Assembly (NCBI GenBank): GCA_032622095.1
Contig: CP136067.1
Coordinates: 130,545,030 to 130,609,029 of the forward strand
DNA length: 64,000 bases
DNA from: Siphonodentalium dalli
Lineage: Eukaryota; Mollusca; Scaphopoda; Gadilida; Siphonodentaliidae
Reading direction: 5' to 3'
Shown: positions 13,442-25,199 of the stretch, piece after piece
Numbering within the stretch: the first letter of the stretch is position 1
How the letters are laid out: every line of letters begins with the position of its first letter
The notes under the pieces: model-generated
Seen by the model: only the letters and a program-made list of their open reading frames with translations
What the model was told of the DNA's origin: nothing
The model's database searches: none
Translations under genes and position numbers: made by a program

Positions 13442-16083
13442 ATGTCACGAAAGCGCAAACGCACCGAAGACGTCCCAATATGTGTAATACATTACCCAGC
13501 ATTGCACACCGAGGGCGCACATATCATCCTGATAAATGATGGCAGTTATACTAAACTGATAGAATGCAGGGACAAATTGCGTGCATTCGCTGCAAAAAAT
13601 GCACACAGTGAACAATGTGACACAATTCCTGCAGAATACGACCCTTGCAAACATGGATATCACAGTCAGTGCTATAAGAAATTTACACACTGTCGAAATG
13701 TAAATCCTAGTGCATCAACCATTTCTGATAATGATGGCGTGTGTCACACTCCAAGGCAGCATGCCAGCGGGAGTGATGGACGAGGCATGTTTCCCGAATC
13801 ATGTGGTATATGTGGGAAAGTAGTTATTAAACTCAAACAAAAGAGGGAACATCCAACCAAAATTCTCACTAAAACTGCATCTAGTAGACTTAAACAGGCT
13901 GCTACTTTGAGAAATGACGACACGATGTTGACCAGAATCGGCACCGATGACTTAATCGCAAAGGAATTTCGAAAACACGACAGTTGCTACAGTGTCTATA
14001 CGAGGAAATGTTGGCCTGCTCGTCCTGGTGACAATGATCCCGATAATGGTGTTGTTGATGACGACGGAATAACTACAATTGAGAGTGAAAATTTCACCGA
14101 CGTGTGCGATTTATCGACATGTATGTCTTGCAGCAAATTCGTAGTGTATCTATGGATGTTTTGACTGGTATGATGGGTTATACAGTTGATGTTGCAGATA
14201 GACGCTATCGCTATCAATTGAAACAACGAATACAAACGAAATATGTTGATGCTATATTATTCGTAACTGTTCAGACAAATAAATGACAGATAGTTATTAG
14301 TAGTAGAACTCTCACCGAAAATACAAAAGAGGTATTTAAAATAGACGACGATGACGTTATTGATCAGGAGGCCAATATTATTCGTAGGAATATAGGAATA
14401 GAGGAATATCTTTCGTGGCCATCTGTGCTGAGTCGCTGGCTGTCAAGAGCAGACAACCCCATAGCATGGTAACGTGTTTCACTGAGAACATTCTGAAGAC
14501 GCATAGTTGGCGCAAATCACGCACAACCAAGAAGATTCAAACCGTTGCTAAATCGATTGCTGAAGATCTTATCTTCGGAGTTTCTCGTGGCGCCTTGTTA
14601 ACAGAAAAACACAATATGCTAGGTGTTGTGGTACATAACATGTCTGGACAAAAGGCTCCAATACAATCTTATCGAAATTGGGCCACTCAATTAACTATGA
14701 TACAGTGTGTCAAATTGAGACTAGTTTGGCCGAGCAGTCTCAGTAGTTCTTCGAAAGTCCTCAGATGTTGCCTCTGCAGCCCGCATCTGATTCTGCGTCA
14801 GTACTGACACATTTCTGGGTTGATAACTTCGATTATAATGTCGAAACAGTCACTGGTTATGCCGTTGTTTATCAAGAGCGTTCAGACGACACCGTGCCCA
14901 GAACATCGTCGATGTGTGTCTCGGTGGACACAGAACTGGAACACCGCCGTGTTAATCCAAAACGGGGACCACCTAAAACACCTACACCGATTGGATGTTG
15001 TAGACCACCGGTGGATCAGGCAAAAAAGAAGCTAATGGCATGGAAGATCGACAGAGAGCAACATGACAAAAGGCAAGTGGTTTCAGCGAGTGGTTTTGAG
15101 GACATTGTCTTTCAAACCGGCCTGTGTGCGTCCGGTAGTTTGAATGCTATGCTTAATGGTAAACAGTACAATCGTGCCTGGTTTGTTCACGAACATTTTG
15201 CAGACGCATTTGAACGGTTGCTTCTCACCGATTCTTCCAGAGCACCAATGACGGTGAGCCAATAACTATTCCTAAGTTACTATGTGATCTGTTTGAATCC
15301 AAATCACCGGCAACTGCATGTAAGCTGATCATGACAGACACTGACGAGTTCTCGAAGTTCTGGGAAATTACGAAGCATACAAAACAACAATTCGAAATGG
15401 AGCTTTAGGCAAGACAGCCAAGTTCTGGTTAATGTACCTCGATGTGATTGACATATTGCAAATGCTACATTGTGCAATGAAAGAGAATGATTATGATTTA
15501 AGACTTCACAGCTGGGGATCTGCACATCCATATTTCTTTGCGTTCAACAAACCAAACTACGGGAGATATGGCGAATATTATGCACATTGTTTGAAGACGG
15601 TATATTAAGGTCTTCGCCACACTGGGAACACAATGGTCTACAGAATGTTAGGACATGAACATAATTGAAGAGTATGAATTTAAGCTCTACGGGAAACGAC
15701 GCCATGTAACGGTCAACCAAACTCGAGTGAAACTCTTCTGGGAAAAGTATTTGGATCACGGCAAAGTTGTTGATTTGTCATTGATACCACCATGTGTTGA
15801 TAGTTTGAAGCTGCACACATATAGGGCAAACTACGTTTCACGCATATGGCGCCTGGCATATGCGCCCAGATCAATCTGACTATGGATGGGAAGACGACAG
15901 TAGCATCAAATGGATAACGAAGGCATTCCCTGACGATATTTCAAACTTATTGTACAGGCAGAACGAGAAGAGTATTACCGAAGATTCACAAGATTGCAAT
16001 ATTGATATTTGGACAGACGAAGAAGATAGTGATGACTATATGTCGGATGATGACGATTGTAGTGATGTTGATTTTGGATAGAA
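13442..16083 (+). pseudogene. Transposase-like gene of an uncharacterised invertebrate family, broken
   Basis: The fragments run in order along one strand. 13442-14110 (first ATG MSRKRKR) has paired Cys and His residues including CKHGYHSQCYKKF and CGICGK, which suggests zinc binding. 14104-14286 continues in another frame and meets an in-frame TGA. 14415-14800 carries GVSRGALLTEKHNMLG. 14765-15265 carries LTHFWVDNFD. About 15250-15600 carries TAKFWLMYLDVIDILQ and PYFFAFNKPNYGRY. 15655-15879 and 15860-16083 carry SLKLHTYRANY and GWEDDSSIKW, then an acidic tail. I know this order of motifs from many unnamed proteins in invertebrate genomes that look transposon-borne. No biochemical role is established to my knowledge. 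At least five frame changes or stops make this copy a pseudogene of roughly 850 codons. Confidence 0.75.
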
Positions 16084-16437
16084 CACCATTCACCTTAGTG
16101 CATACACATGCACGATACAAAACGCTACGATACATATGCAACATGCATCAATCTCTGTAATATCATTACTTTCTGTCAATTCGTATTATATATAATCAAA
16201 TGCATTATATCCATATTATAACAAAATATTCTATTTTCACCCAAAATTAACCAAAATATATTGTGTTCACCCAAAAATACTAATTTCTGACATTCTCTTT
16301 ATGTCAAAATACTACATTTTAACGTAAACCCACAACAATTAGTTATAGAAACTTAGTAAACTCCGTTGGAGTAACTATAACAAGAATGTAGAAGCATATG
16401 TCATCGAATTCCCAAAATATCGATTTTTTTATATTTC
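16084..16437. other. 3' non-coding part of the transposon
   Basis: AT-rich sequence between the stop of the broken gene and the right inverted repeat. Nothing else is recognised in it. Confidence 0.5.
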
Positions 16438-17018
16438 GGGGTAGGGGTAGGTTATTAGGGTACTATACGTGACATGGGCTAAATATTTTCAAGTTATTGG
16501 GCTTTTCAGATCGCCAGTATGCTACTGGTCACTACAACACCAAATATATTATACTTTTTCCGAATAGATTTCTGGTCAGAGGAAACGAAACGAGGTCACT
16601 TTGGTGAATCGACGAAAATAGTGCAGCGTCACTAAGAGTTAGGCGCCTCGTGGCGTCACCACGAATATCTTTCGTAGACATTTGAAGCACATTTCAGCTC
16701 TATCATACTATTTCATCTCCCATTTGGCATATTGCCTTCTTGGCATGATAAATTTCGTAATAAAATGAAGTTTACAAAATTGTAGTATTTTCGGAAAATA
16801 GCTTTAAAAATGAGGTGGGCACTCATAGAAAAGGCATGAATTTTTTTATTTTGGACCACATTTTCTCAGTGCACCAACCAGATCCTGAAACTAGAGGCAT
16901 TTTCCTATAAGAAAATCATAGTGGCATAAATTCGCTCAGTGGCGGACACCTATGTGTATTCCCAATCTCTACTAAAGGGGCGTGGTTTTGTTGTCATCCA
17001 AGTACTTTTTTTTTCTAC
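16438..17018 (-). repeat. Right 581-bp terminal inverted repeat
   Basis: Inverse complement of 11815-12395 with few mismatches; the outer end is CTAC at 17015-17018. Confidence 0.9.
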
Positions 17019-17099
17019 AAAAACGTTCGTATACATGTATGTCTTATTTATCGAGATATACATGTTATTTCTCCTTGTAAAATTAAAACTGTATTTTAA

Positions 17100-17185
17100 G
17101 TCGTGAACGGACTCGAGACTGCGACCTCGACCATCTAGATTATGAATGTCCAGTAGCTCATCCATTAACCCTGACATATACCCTA
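17100..17185 (-). repeat. tRNA-like SINE head or tRNA pseudogene
   Basis: On the minus strand the sequence resembles a tRNA without folding cleanly. It has an A-box-like GAGCTACTGGAC, a five-pair stem CTGGA/TCTAG around an enlarged loop, GGTCG as a variable region, and a B-box-like GTCTCGAGTCC. The acceptor stem does not pair well. It is probably the 5' part of a tRNA-derived SINE or a decayed tRNA; I would not call it a working tRNA. Confidence 0.4.
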
Positions 17186-18073
17186 TGAATCGAAGATACA
17201 CACAGCGTGCTCACATTGTAGGGATTCGTTAAAGGCACGGGCGGCGTTCATTGCAGAAATATTCAAATATTTTGTGGTATAAAACTCACCTGCTAACACA
17301 AGCTATACAAGCACGGACTGGTGCATTTGCTCGCCCATACTGTGGTCAGGAAAGATTACAGTGCATGCTGGAACGTTTCTTATGTGGCAAAATGTGTCAA
17401 AACACAGCAGCTGAGCCCTTTTGAACGGAAATTAGGCTGTATGTGCAATGCAGTGAGCCATTATGGGCACACTTTGGTCAGAGTGGTGTATTGTGGATGT
17501 TGTAACACTTCAGATGTGGTAAATATTGAAGATAGCACCTCTGCTGATCCCCCAAGGCTTGGCCCGGGGAAGGGTTGTTCCGGTTCCGGTGGAATTGGTT
17601 TCTACGAACGTGTGTTGGGAACGCACATTATGGCTACAATATGGGCATGTATAGGTTGTTCGCGCAGTTGATAAAACCTGTAGTACCGATTGGCTATATG
17701 GTTGAACACGTCATGTGAAGTCGGCTTTTCCCGATTGATCTTCAGTATTCTGATTAAATTTGAAATGAAGGTTCGCATTAACAAGAGGAATAAAATGTTT
17801 CTATGCCGAATGTATTGATGTGTCAGTGCATGATATCCGCTGAAAAGTGTATGCAGCATGCTCACTGCATCATAAATACGCACAATCGTCCATAGTGCTC
17901 AACCACAATCAATTTGAATTCGCAACCGATTGTCGTATCAAATAATCGTTGTCGCAGGTATGTGTCCTGGAAAATAACAAATCATATGTTGGTATGCTGA
18001 TGCGTTTTACGCAGGCATGTGTACATAGCCTTTGACAAATTCATATGGCGTCAAGCATGTACACTCTTGACAC
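17186..18073. other. Intergenic DNA without recognised features
   Basis: The 116-codon ORF at 17321-17671 has several cysteines but no domain I can name and no sign of splicing. I treat it as chance. Confidence 0.5.
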
Positions 18074-18310
18074 AATAGGTACTCTGTAGTACAGACGTAG
18101 GTACTGAGCTTTGTCCAAGGGGGAGTACCTAATTGTTGGAGTACCTATCCAGGCATTATGCACATTCTGAAAACAATAGGTACCCCATGGTACCTAAGTA
18201 GATACTGAACTTGTCCCGTGGGGAGTACCAAATTATCTGTAGTACCAATTATTTAGGTACTATGCATAGCATGCATAGTACCTTGCAATATGGTACTTCA
18301 GAGAACCAAA
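18074..18310 (+). repeat. Short tandem duplication rich in GGTAC words
   Basis: A unit of about 98 bp starting CAATAGGTAC occurs at 18074 and again at 18172, followed by a partial copy. Each unit holds several GGTACY and AGTACC words in both orientations, so the DNA can fold locally. Confidence 0.6.
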
Positions 18311-18589
18311 TATATAGGTACTATGTGGATTGTTATATCTAAGATTGTATTGAACGCATATGAAAATAACGCACGGTCTGCGGTTGCTATTATCACCTAT
18401 ACAATAAATGGTATTAGGGTCTGAAATGGTCAATATAGCTGCCAGAATGGCGGCAAATTTACAGAAATAAAACAATGTAAATGTGTTCGAAATTCAGCAT
18501 ATGCCTGTTTGTGTTGAACATTTCGGAGAAAGTCATACGAAGTATGCCCTACCTGGTTTGCACGTGATACTGATTCTCAGAACAGCCGC

Positions 18590-18830
18590 GCCGGATTCGG
18601 CCATCATTGCGTCGATAAAGAGTATTGTGTAGCTATCAGGACTTTTAACTTAATTTGGCACAACTTGGCATAAATATTAATATTGACAACAGTGATGGAA
18701 ATAAATGATATCGACATGTGAAAATGATGTCCTCCGTCTCATATTTTATACACAGCAAAGCATTGAGTATTCACACCCTCTGTTGAATGGTAGTCAGTAT
18801 TCTGGTGGAGATGAAATCCCAATGTATACA
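18590..18830 (+). repeat. Dispersed repeat, copy 1
   Basis: It is similar in order and orientation to 23560-23810: both contain GTAGCTATCA, GTGATGGAAATA, and CACCCTCTGTTGA followed by GAAATCCC. Divergence is considerable. It is probably an old non-autonomous transposon. Confidence 0.55.
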
Positions 18831-19523
18831 CTATTGGTTCCTTGTTTCAGTAAATAGGGTAGAACTACTGTACTCGTAATCTTAAATTCTGAATTTCAGA
18901 TAACGTACCATCTGGACAATCATGTTGTCTAAACAGTAACTCTTTTTGGCATATTTAATGTGCTTGTATATAGCCATTTCAGCTGCATGCCATACAACGG
19001 ATGCTAATGTCATCATTATGTAATCACACACCCTGTGCATTCACACAAGTAGCTTCTGTAAGATTCAGTCCAAATCGTGATATGGTTACAATAACGTTTC
19101 CGATGTGCATCAGGTAATACCTGAAGTCGCCAGACTCACCACTTGGTAACAAGCGATGAACCACACACGCCTCTTCAACATAGACATGCGGTTGTCGCGT
19201 CTTGATAAATTGGGCGCAGTTTCAACTCCAGTTGATGAGATTTTTCAGTCAGCTGTCAAACTCCATACAGCGCCCTCTACATTATCACTGCGATATAGTA
19301 TATCAGCGGAGCGACGGGAGATAACTCTGCCTGGAGTTTGGTCAGCTGTTATAACGCCATTTGTTGTTTATGTTTGTGCGTAAACACGTTGTCGCGTGTT
19401 GCGTTCATTTGCGCTGCGATATGAATTAACTCTGTTGATGTTGGCTAACATCATAGAGATATTTCAGGAAATATCCAGTTGTATTTGCAATGATAATAGC
19501 GAACATACTAGTATATGTTTATA
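18831..19523. other. Intergenic DNA without recognised features
   Basis: No coding, RNA or repeat signal that I can support. The 75-codon ORF at 19156 is unremarkable. Confidence 0.5.
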
Positions 19524-19668
19524 GGAAATGACTGGCAGATCCATTGGAATCATTGGGTTATGACCGGCAGAGTATTAATTAAAGTAAGGCGTGAATCCCG
19601 ACTTTGTTTAACTACACTGCCGGTCATAACCAAAATGACACCAATGAATCTGCCAGTCATTTCTTAAG
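19524..19668. repeat. Small fold-back repeat (MITE-like)
   Basis: GAAATGACTGGCAGAT, then a CATTGG stretch and GGTTATGACCGGCAG at the left, are mirrored on the right by CTGCCGGTCATAACC and ATCTGCCAGTCATTTC. The two arms of about 46 bp flank about 50 bp, giving a 145-bp hairpin-forming element. Confidence 0.7.
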
Positions 19669-20739
19669 TATCTCGTCCCCTACGATTAACAGGTTGTGTT
19701 GGACAAATTAATTATGAAATTTAAACCATAAATTGGGTGAATTATTGCCTCTTTCAAAGATCATGCAATGTAATATTCCCACCAAACACTATTGGTCTAA
19801 AAAATTGAACACATTTATAAAAGCCTCCGACATGGTGTCCAATCCTCTCTTATGTTTCATCTCACAACCCACTATGCGTTGTCAAGTCCTTGCACGTATG
19901 TACAAATGATTTTACGATGAATATTAGAGCAATACTTATTCGACATAGTCTGGCTCAAATACGCACATAATCGACCTAAAATGACCACACGCTAGAGTAC
20001 TTAACGAACCACAGCTAAAATACACGCATAAGCTAGGGGTATATCTGTTTTTTTTTTTTTTAATCCTATAAAATAACTTCATAGATGCGTATTCCCATTA
20101 ACTTATGCCCTATATCGTGGTGTGATTATGATATATTACACTCCAGACATGCACAAGGGTTCATCGACAGAGTGGGTTCTACATGTATAGCAAATTCGGC
20201 TAGAAATTAGGTCAATCATATCACACATCAAGGTATGTGAGAAATCAGAGATTCACAATGCCAACAGACTACGAGCTCACCGACTCAGACTTAAAACCTA
20301 AATAAAAAACTTTTAAAAGCCATTCCATTCGAACAAATTATTATAATGAACTACCAACATCAAACTGAAAGTATTCAAAAGTAGTTGTTGTCTAGAGGGG
20401 AGTATTTACTTAAAATTAACCATTATATTATTGACGATGTGTGCGCAATCCGATTGAGATGTGTACTATACTATATAACAGTCCATAATATGTTACAATT
20501 ATGTTCTCAATAAAATGTAAACCGCGGCTACGAATGAACTTCACAATTCCGTTAGTTAGTTTATTTCAGAGTACGACATTAATGCTTTAAGCCCACTGAT
20601 CTACTGCGCGACAAAGGTGCTCGCAAAAATTCAAAACAGCAGTGTTGTATTAGATAATAATTGGTGACGTCACACAATCAGATATAGTCTAAATACGACC
20701 CAAAGCGTCCGGCTTTGGTTCGTTATAATGTGAAATAGG
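19669..20739. other. Intergenic DNA without genes
   Basis: It holds an A/T homopolymer (poly-T near 20050) and a short stretch near 19950-19985 (ACGCACATAATCGACCTA) that matches the 370-bp fold-back family found further right, in reverse orientation. There is no gene. Confidence 0.5.
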
Positions 20740-21250
20740 TACATAGTGTGAATATTTGATTCTGAAATAATGGACTCATATACGTTATTTCCTTCAATGG
20801 CGCGGGCCACAGTGATTACCGAATCAAAATGGGGCGATTCTAAGCAGATTATCTACTTTAAAAAGTTATATTATAAGCAGATAATGTTCGTTTTTTTGTG
20901 GAGAACAGGCTGGCTTATCGCTTACAGTACTGTTACATGCTACCATTGGCTAGGTCGTTAACATGCCACCATGTTAACGTAAGCCGTATGACAATTTAGA
21001 ATGTTGTTTTTACCTATTAATAAAGTCGAGAACGTGTGATCGATGCGAACGAGGTCAACAAGAGTCGTGTGTTTTGACAAATATGTAAGTAAAGTATTCA
21101 GTTGTCGCCGGCGTTTGAGTGGGACAAGGAGATTTATAGCCGGCGCGAGATCGGAATGCCAATCGGGCGCCCTTATGTCCGAGGGTGACATTCCTGTCAA
21201 GTTCAGATACAAATCTCCGTGTTTGTGAATATCCTAGCATTGGTATCATT
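20740..21250 (+). repeat. Composite dispersed repeat, shared with 32320-32680
   Basis: The part from 20960 shares TCGTTAACATGCC, GTGTGATCGATGC and GGGTGACATTCC, in order and orientation, with 32330-32640. The part before it (20760-20900) contains TTCTAAGCAGATTA and CGGGCCACAGTG, fragments of the 370-bp family in reverse. ORFs within it are shadows of the repeat. Confidence 0.6.
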
Positions 21251-23394
21251 GGTGTTTAACTCAAGTTTCCAAGCTAAAGCTTAGTCAGCGAACTCTAGAA
21301 GAGTGCGATCCATATTTTCCAATGAATCCGATATAATGCAGTTTTGGGGAGATATTTCACTAGTTCAATAAAACATTTGGCACGCAAAATAAAACTAAGC
21401 AAAAGATATGACGTGACGATGTAATATTTGGTTTCGTTAAGTTAACCAACGAAATTTGCCTAAATGAAACTAACAAATATCATACCAATTATTCGGAAGG
21501 TTCGAAGCGGAACATTGTATGCTCATCGCCTTGCTCCATTGGTGATTGCGTGCTTTTGCAATCTCCACACAGTTGTGTCCCTTTTCTAACCGGAAGTCGC
21601 GTGCTAAAATAAAAAAACATCGATACCCGCCATCCGAATTCGCCTGACCGAGCAAGACAACATCATATGACGTCAAGCCTACCGTAGGAACTGTTAGATC
21701 TGAAGTCGTTCTATCGCCGGTTTGTGATGGTTCTTGTCTGATTTATTTGGGTTCCTTGTGATCCAAGTTAAACCTTTTCGCGAGTTTTTGACAGTTAAAA
21801 CGCCATTTTTAAGACATCCAGGTGATAATTCGATTATTTTTTCCATTCTCTTCACAATTTATGGTCCCACAATGACATAAACATAATGAAAATCCCATTG
21901 TGCGAGTCACGACGACGAAAACTGCGAATTGTGTTATCTCGATCGGTTCTCTCTCGGTCGAGCGGGTTGTCGCCCATTATAATCAGTTCTATACGGGATA
22001 TACGATGAATATTATTTTGAAGGATGCGTGAAAATAACTAAGTAAACACAACGAAATGTGTATTAGGATGATTTTACAGCACTTATGATCAATTTCGGCG
22101 AGTTACACTGCTTTCCTATATATAATTATGTGTCAACTGTAGTTCACTTTATTGTGACGCAAAGCATACAATTTGGCATGAATGACCAGTATGAACTGTG
22201 AAGAATGAGTTCTGTTTTCAACAAACAAATCATAATGATCGACTAATTCAAAACCGCCGCCACCTTTTAAAAATAGGCCGCCGTTTCAGCTGGTACTCAA
22301 CTTATACGACAAACGTGATTTCGCCGCCACCCAGAGGGGTTCAAATAGGTGGCCCATGTCATTTCTCGGTTCCTTTATTTATCGAGGTCAAACAAAGGGT
22401 GTTGTAAGTTTCCCTCCAAAGTAACCCTAAATATTCGTCACAAACCCCACCCGATCATATATACCAATAAAGTGGTCATCGAGTGAAATTCAACATATGA
22501 ACATTGTATGTGGTAATCATTGTGACATATGTCAGAACAAATAGCTACAATGTAGTCGAATTATTATATATATGGAATACTGATAGTAACTAACCATGCA
22601 TGTGCCGATTTGGCGCATGCTGGAATTATAAATATTCTGTCATGTCGGCATACATTTAGAGCTATCGAATGTCCCAAAGTAAAGATTATAAATGCCAAAC
22701 TAGTTTTCAAACAGTGAATATAACGTTGACCAAAGGTGAAATTACCTGATTCAGGAAATGTGATGGTCTAATCAAACTACATAAGACAGAAACTGCTGTA
22801 TCTGGGTTCTGAAATTGAAATAATGCTAAATGGAATGATATCATGTTTAAGGACATTATACTATTCTAATATTGGGCACCAGTCGGATCCCAAACAATGA
22901 CCGTCGATGATCATTGACCGTTAAAAAGTTGGCTTTTCTCTGTCGCAGATCACCAAATAAAAAAACAACTATATATTACACATTGACAGGTTGGAAAAGA
23001 AAAATACCAGAGCAATTTTAATATATATTTTTTAAATTTCCAACTGGTGATGTTGGATATTTTGATTTCAAGATACCATTGACTACCGATTTGTAAAGTG
23101 TTCGAAAACAAACAAAAAAACAAAACAAAACTATAAGCAAAATAGACCAACGAATTCACATTTTGTATCACCATTTCACAATTGTTTAATAAACTGTATA
23201 GGTCATATAGACAAAAATCATTTTCACAACCGAGTATACAATAATTCCATAATCACACGCAATAGGAAATATAAAAAGTATGAGAATAACGCAATCAGGT
23301 TGGAACACTACTGTTAAGGATTGAGTCTTCTGAACATACATGTATATATATACAAAGATTACACGGACTGTTCAATAGCTGAACACATGCGTGT
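21251..23394. other. Intergenic DNA without recognised genes
   Basis: I find no domain-like ORF or RNA gene. The AT-rich ORF at 22950-23174 (minus) reads as hydrophobic only because of base composition. Confidence 0.5.
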
Positions 23395-23490
23395 CTAAAC
23401 AGATCTGCACACTCTTATTGACAGTGTATAATGGGAGTTTTAGATCTGCACACTCTTATATACAGTGTATGATAGGAGTATTTGATCTGG
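23395..23490 (+). repeat. Two-copy 46-bp tandem repeat
   Basis: AGATCTGCACACTCTTAT followed by ACAGTGTAT and GGAGT occurs twice, about 46 bp apart. Confidence 0.6.
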
Positions 23491-23559
23491 TTTTCCTTTG
23501 TCGGTCTTCGGCCAGTTAATCTGCGCTAGTTTCGCCCCGTAAGTCATTCACAGTTCAGC

Positions 23560-23810
23560 CCCGTCACCCCCGGACAGTATTGTGCTGACACATACATTAT
23601 TATGTAGCTATCATGACTGTGGCGCTTAATGTGGCACAGCTCAGCATATTACTATTGCGAAAAAGTGATGGAAATAGATGGCATTGAAGTGGGACATATA
23701 TGTACTTCGTCACATTTTTCTCAACTGTATGGTATTCAGTATTCGCACCCTCTGTTGACTGATATTCAGGATTCAAACGAGGGTGAAATCCCCGTGCACT
23801 GTTAAACTGT
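23560..23810 (+). repeat. Dispersed repeat, copy 2
   Basis: A diverged copy of 18590-18830 in the same orientation, sharing GTAGCTATCA, GTGATGGAAATA and CACCCTCTGTTGA. Confidence 0.55.
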
Positions 23811-23826
23811 CGACATCTAATATTAG

Positions 23827-25160
23827 TCTGGTCGATAAACTAACATTTTATGGTCAACCTAGAATGGTTTATATATCATTTTGAAGAGGAAGATCTCCTC
23901 TATAACATATCCAAAATCCGCTAAAATCCGCTTTGAACATTGTTTTGTATTTCAAGATGGCGTCCAATATCGCTGCCATTTTCCGTTAAGTCATTTGTTG
24001 CAATTTGATGCAATTATAGTGATAATGTCGTGTCATATATATACATTAGTATAGATTTTTGTGAAGCTAAGACATAACGACACCTTTTTATGCCAAAATT
24101 GGAACTCATCGCCCAGGATGGCAGCCAAAATGGCGACCGGAAGTGGAAAATGTTACGTTTTTTTTCACTGATATCTTTAAGATAATTTTCTGCTGTTTGG
24201 AACTGGTTGAGAATTGTGACTTTTTTTTGTATTTAGCGTGTTAACAGGCCATCGCGGAAATAAAATTTGCCATAAGTGGGGTCCCCACCCCTTCCGATCA
24301 TTCAAAAAATCTAGTTTACAGAACGCGGTATAACATTTCACAAAAAAATTCACAATTTGGGATTCTAGTCATATTTCATCAAATATTTGCAGGACTGTGT
24401 AATGTAAGTGATGCATTCTATTTCATATGAATATTCCGACTCAATGGTATCAAAATTGTCACTTTGGCTCATAAAATATGAAAAATGGTAAATATTGCAC
24501 CAGCTTGACGTGCAACCGCTTATAAGTTGTGGTTGATGAATAAAATTGACTATTCTGTCATATATACATTGAATACTAACATTTATGATGCACCTTGATT
24601 AATTTTTTACTAATTTAACCACTGAAATTAACAGAATTATGGGATTTTTTGCTATCACAAACTTGGCATCAAAATCAGGAAAAAATAACTTTTCAGGTTT
24701 GCTCCATTTTTTCAAGTAAAATGGAACTATCTTTGGTATCAAATGTGATTTTTATTTTTGATCTATCTTAAATGTGTGACACTGAGGTGTTTTAGACAAA
24801 ATTACTCAAGATGGCTTGCAAAATGGCAACCAAATATGGTAAAAAGTTGATTTGTCATATTTATTCCGAACATTATTACAAGCTGTTTCGAAAAGGTTGC
24901 AAATTGTGACTCACTTTGTTATTACACATGCTACGTAGTCAACTGATAACTAAATGTTATATTCTGGTTGTCCAAGTACATTATGAGGCATGACAAATCA
25001 GTTAAAGAAATGCAGTATGAAATTTTGCCGAAAACTTCTTTTGGGATTCTGTCTGTCTTTGAACGGAAATGGGCAGAACGTTGAAACGGAACTTAGAGTG
25101 ATCATATTATGTGGCTGCTCTGACCCATTAGCATCAACATTTATTAACTTATATACTATG
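23827..25160 (+). repeat. Left arm of the fold-back element
   Basis: Inverted relative to 27420-29053, with moderate divergence and gaps. It includes several AAGATGGC...AAAATGGC words typical of this repeat. The ORF at 24990-25220 lies in the arm and is not a gene. Confidence 0.75.
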
Positions 25161-25199
25161 CCTAATATCCTTTACGGCTATGAACTAACAGATTGGCGC

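Larger units (their letters stand above)
11815..17018. mobile_element. DNA transposon with 581-bp terminal inverted repeats
   Basis: The sequence from 11815 (GTAGAAAAAAAAAGTACTTG) inwards to 12395 is repeated in inverse orientation from 17018 back to 16438. Both arms are 581 bp with only a few mismatches, so the copy is fairly young or gene-converted. The arms stop matching abruptly at both ends. Between them lies a broken gene of about 2.6 kb (13442-16083) of a family I recognise as common among uncharacterised invertebrate proteins, with GW-DD and HFWVDNFD motifs. I could not find a convincing target-site duplication: TCAA flanks the left end and AAAA the right. The superfamily is therefore undetermined. 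The copy is now non-autonomous because its gene is frameshifted. Confidence 0.88.

Noticed and set aside
17321-17671. 116-codon cysteine-containing ORF
   Set aside because: No recognisable domain, no paralogue in the window and no splice context; its evidence is only length.
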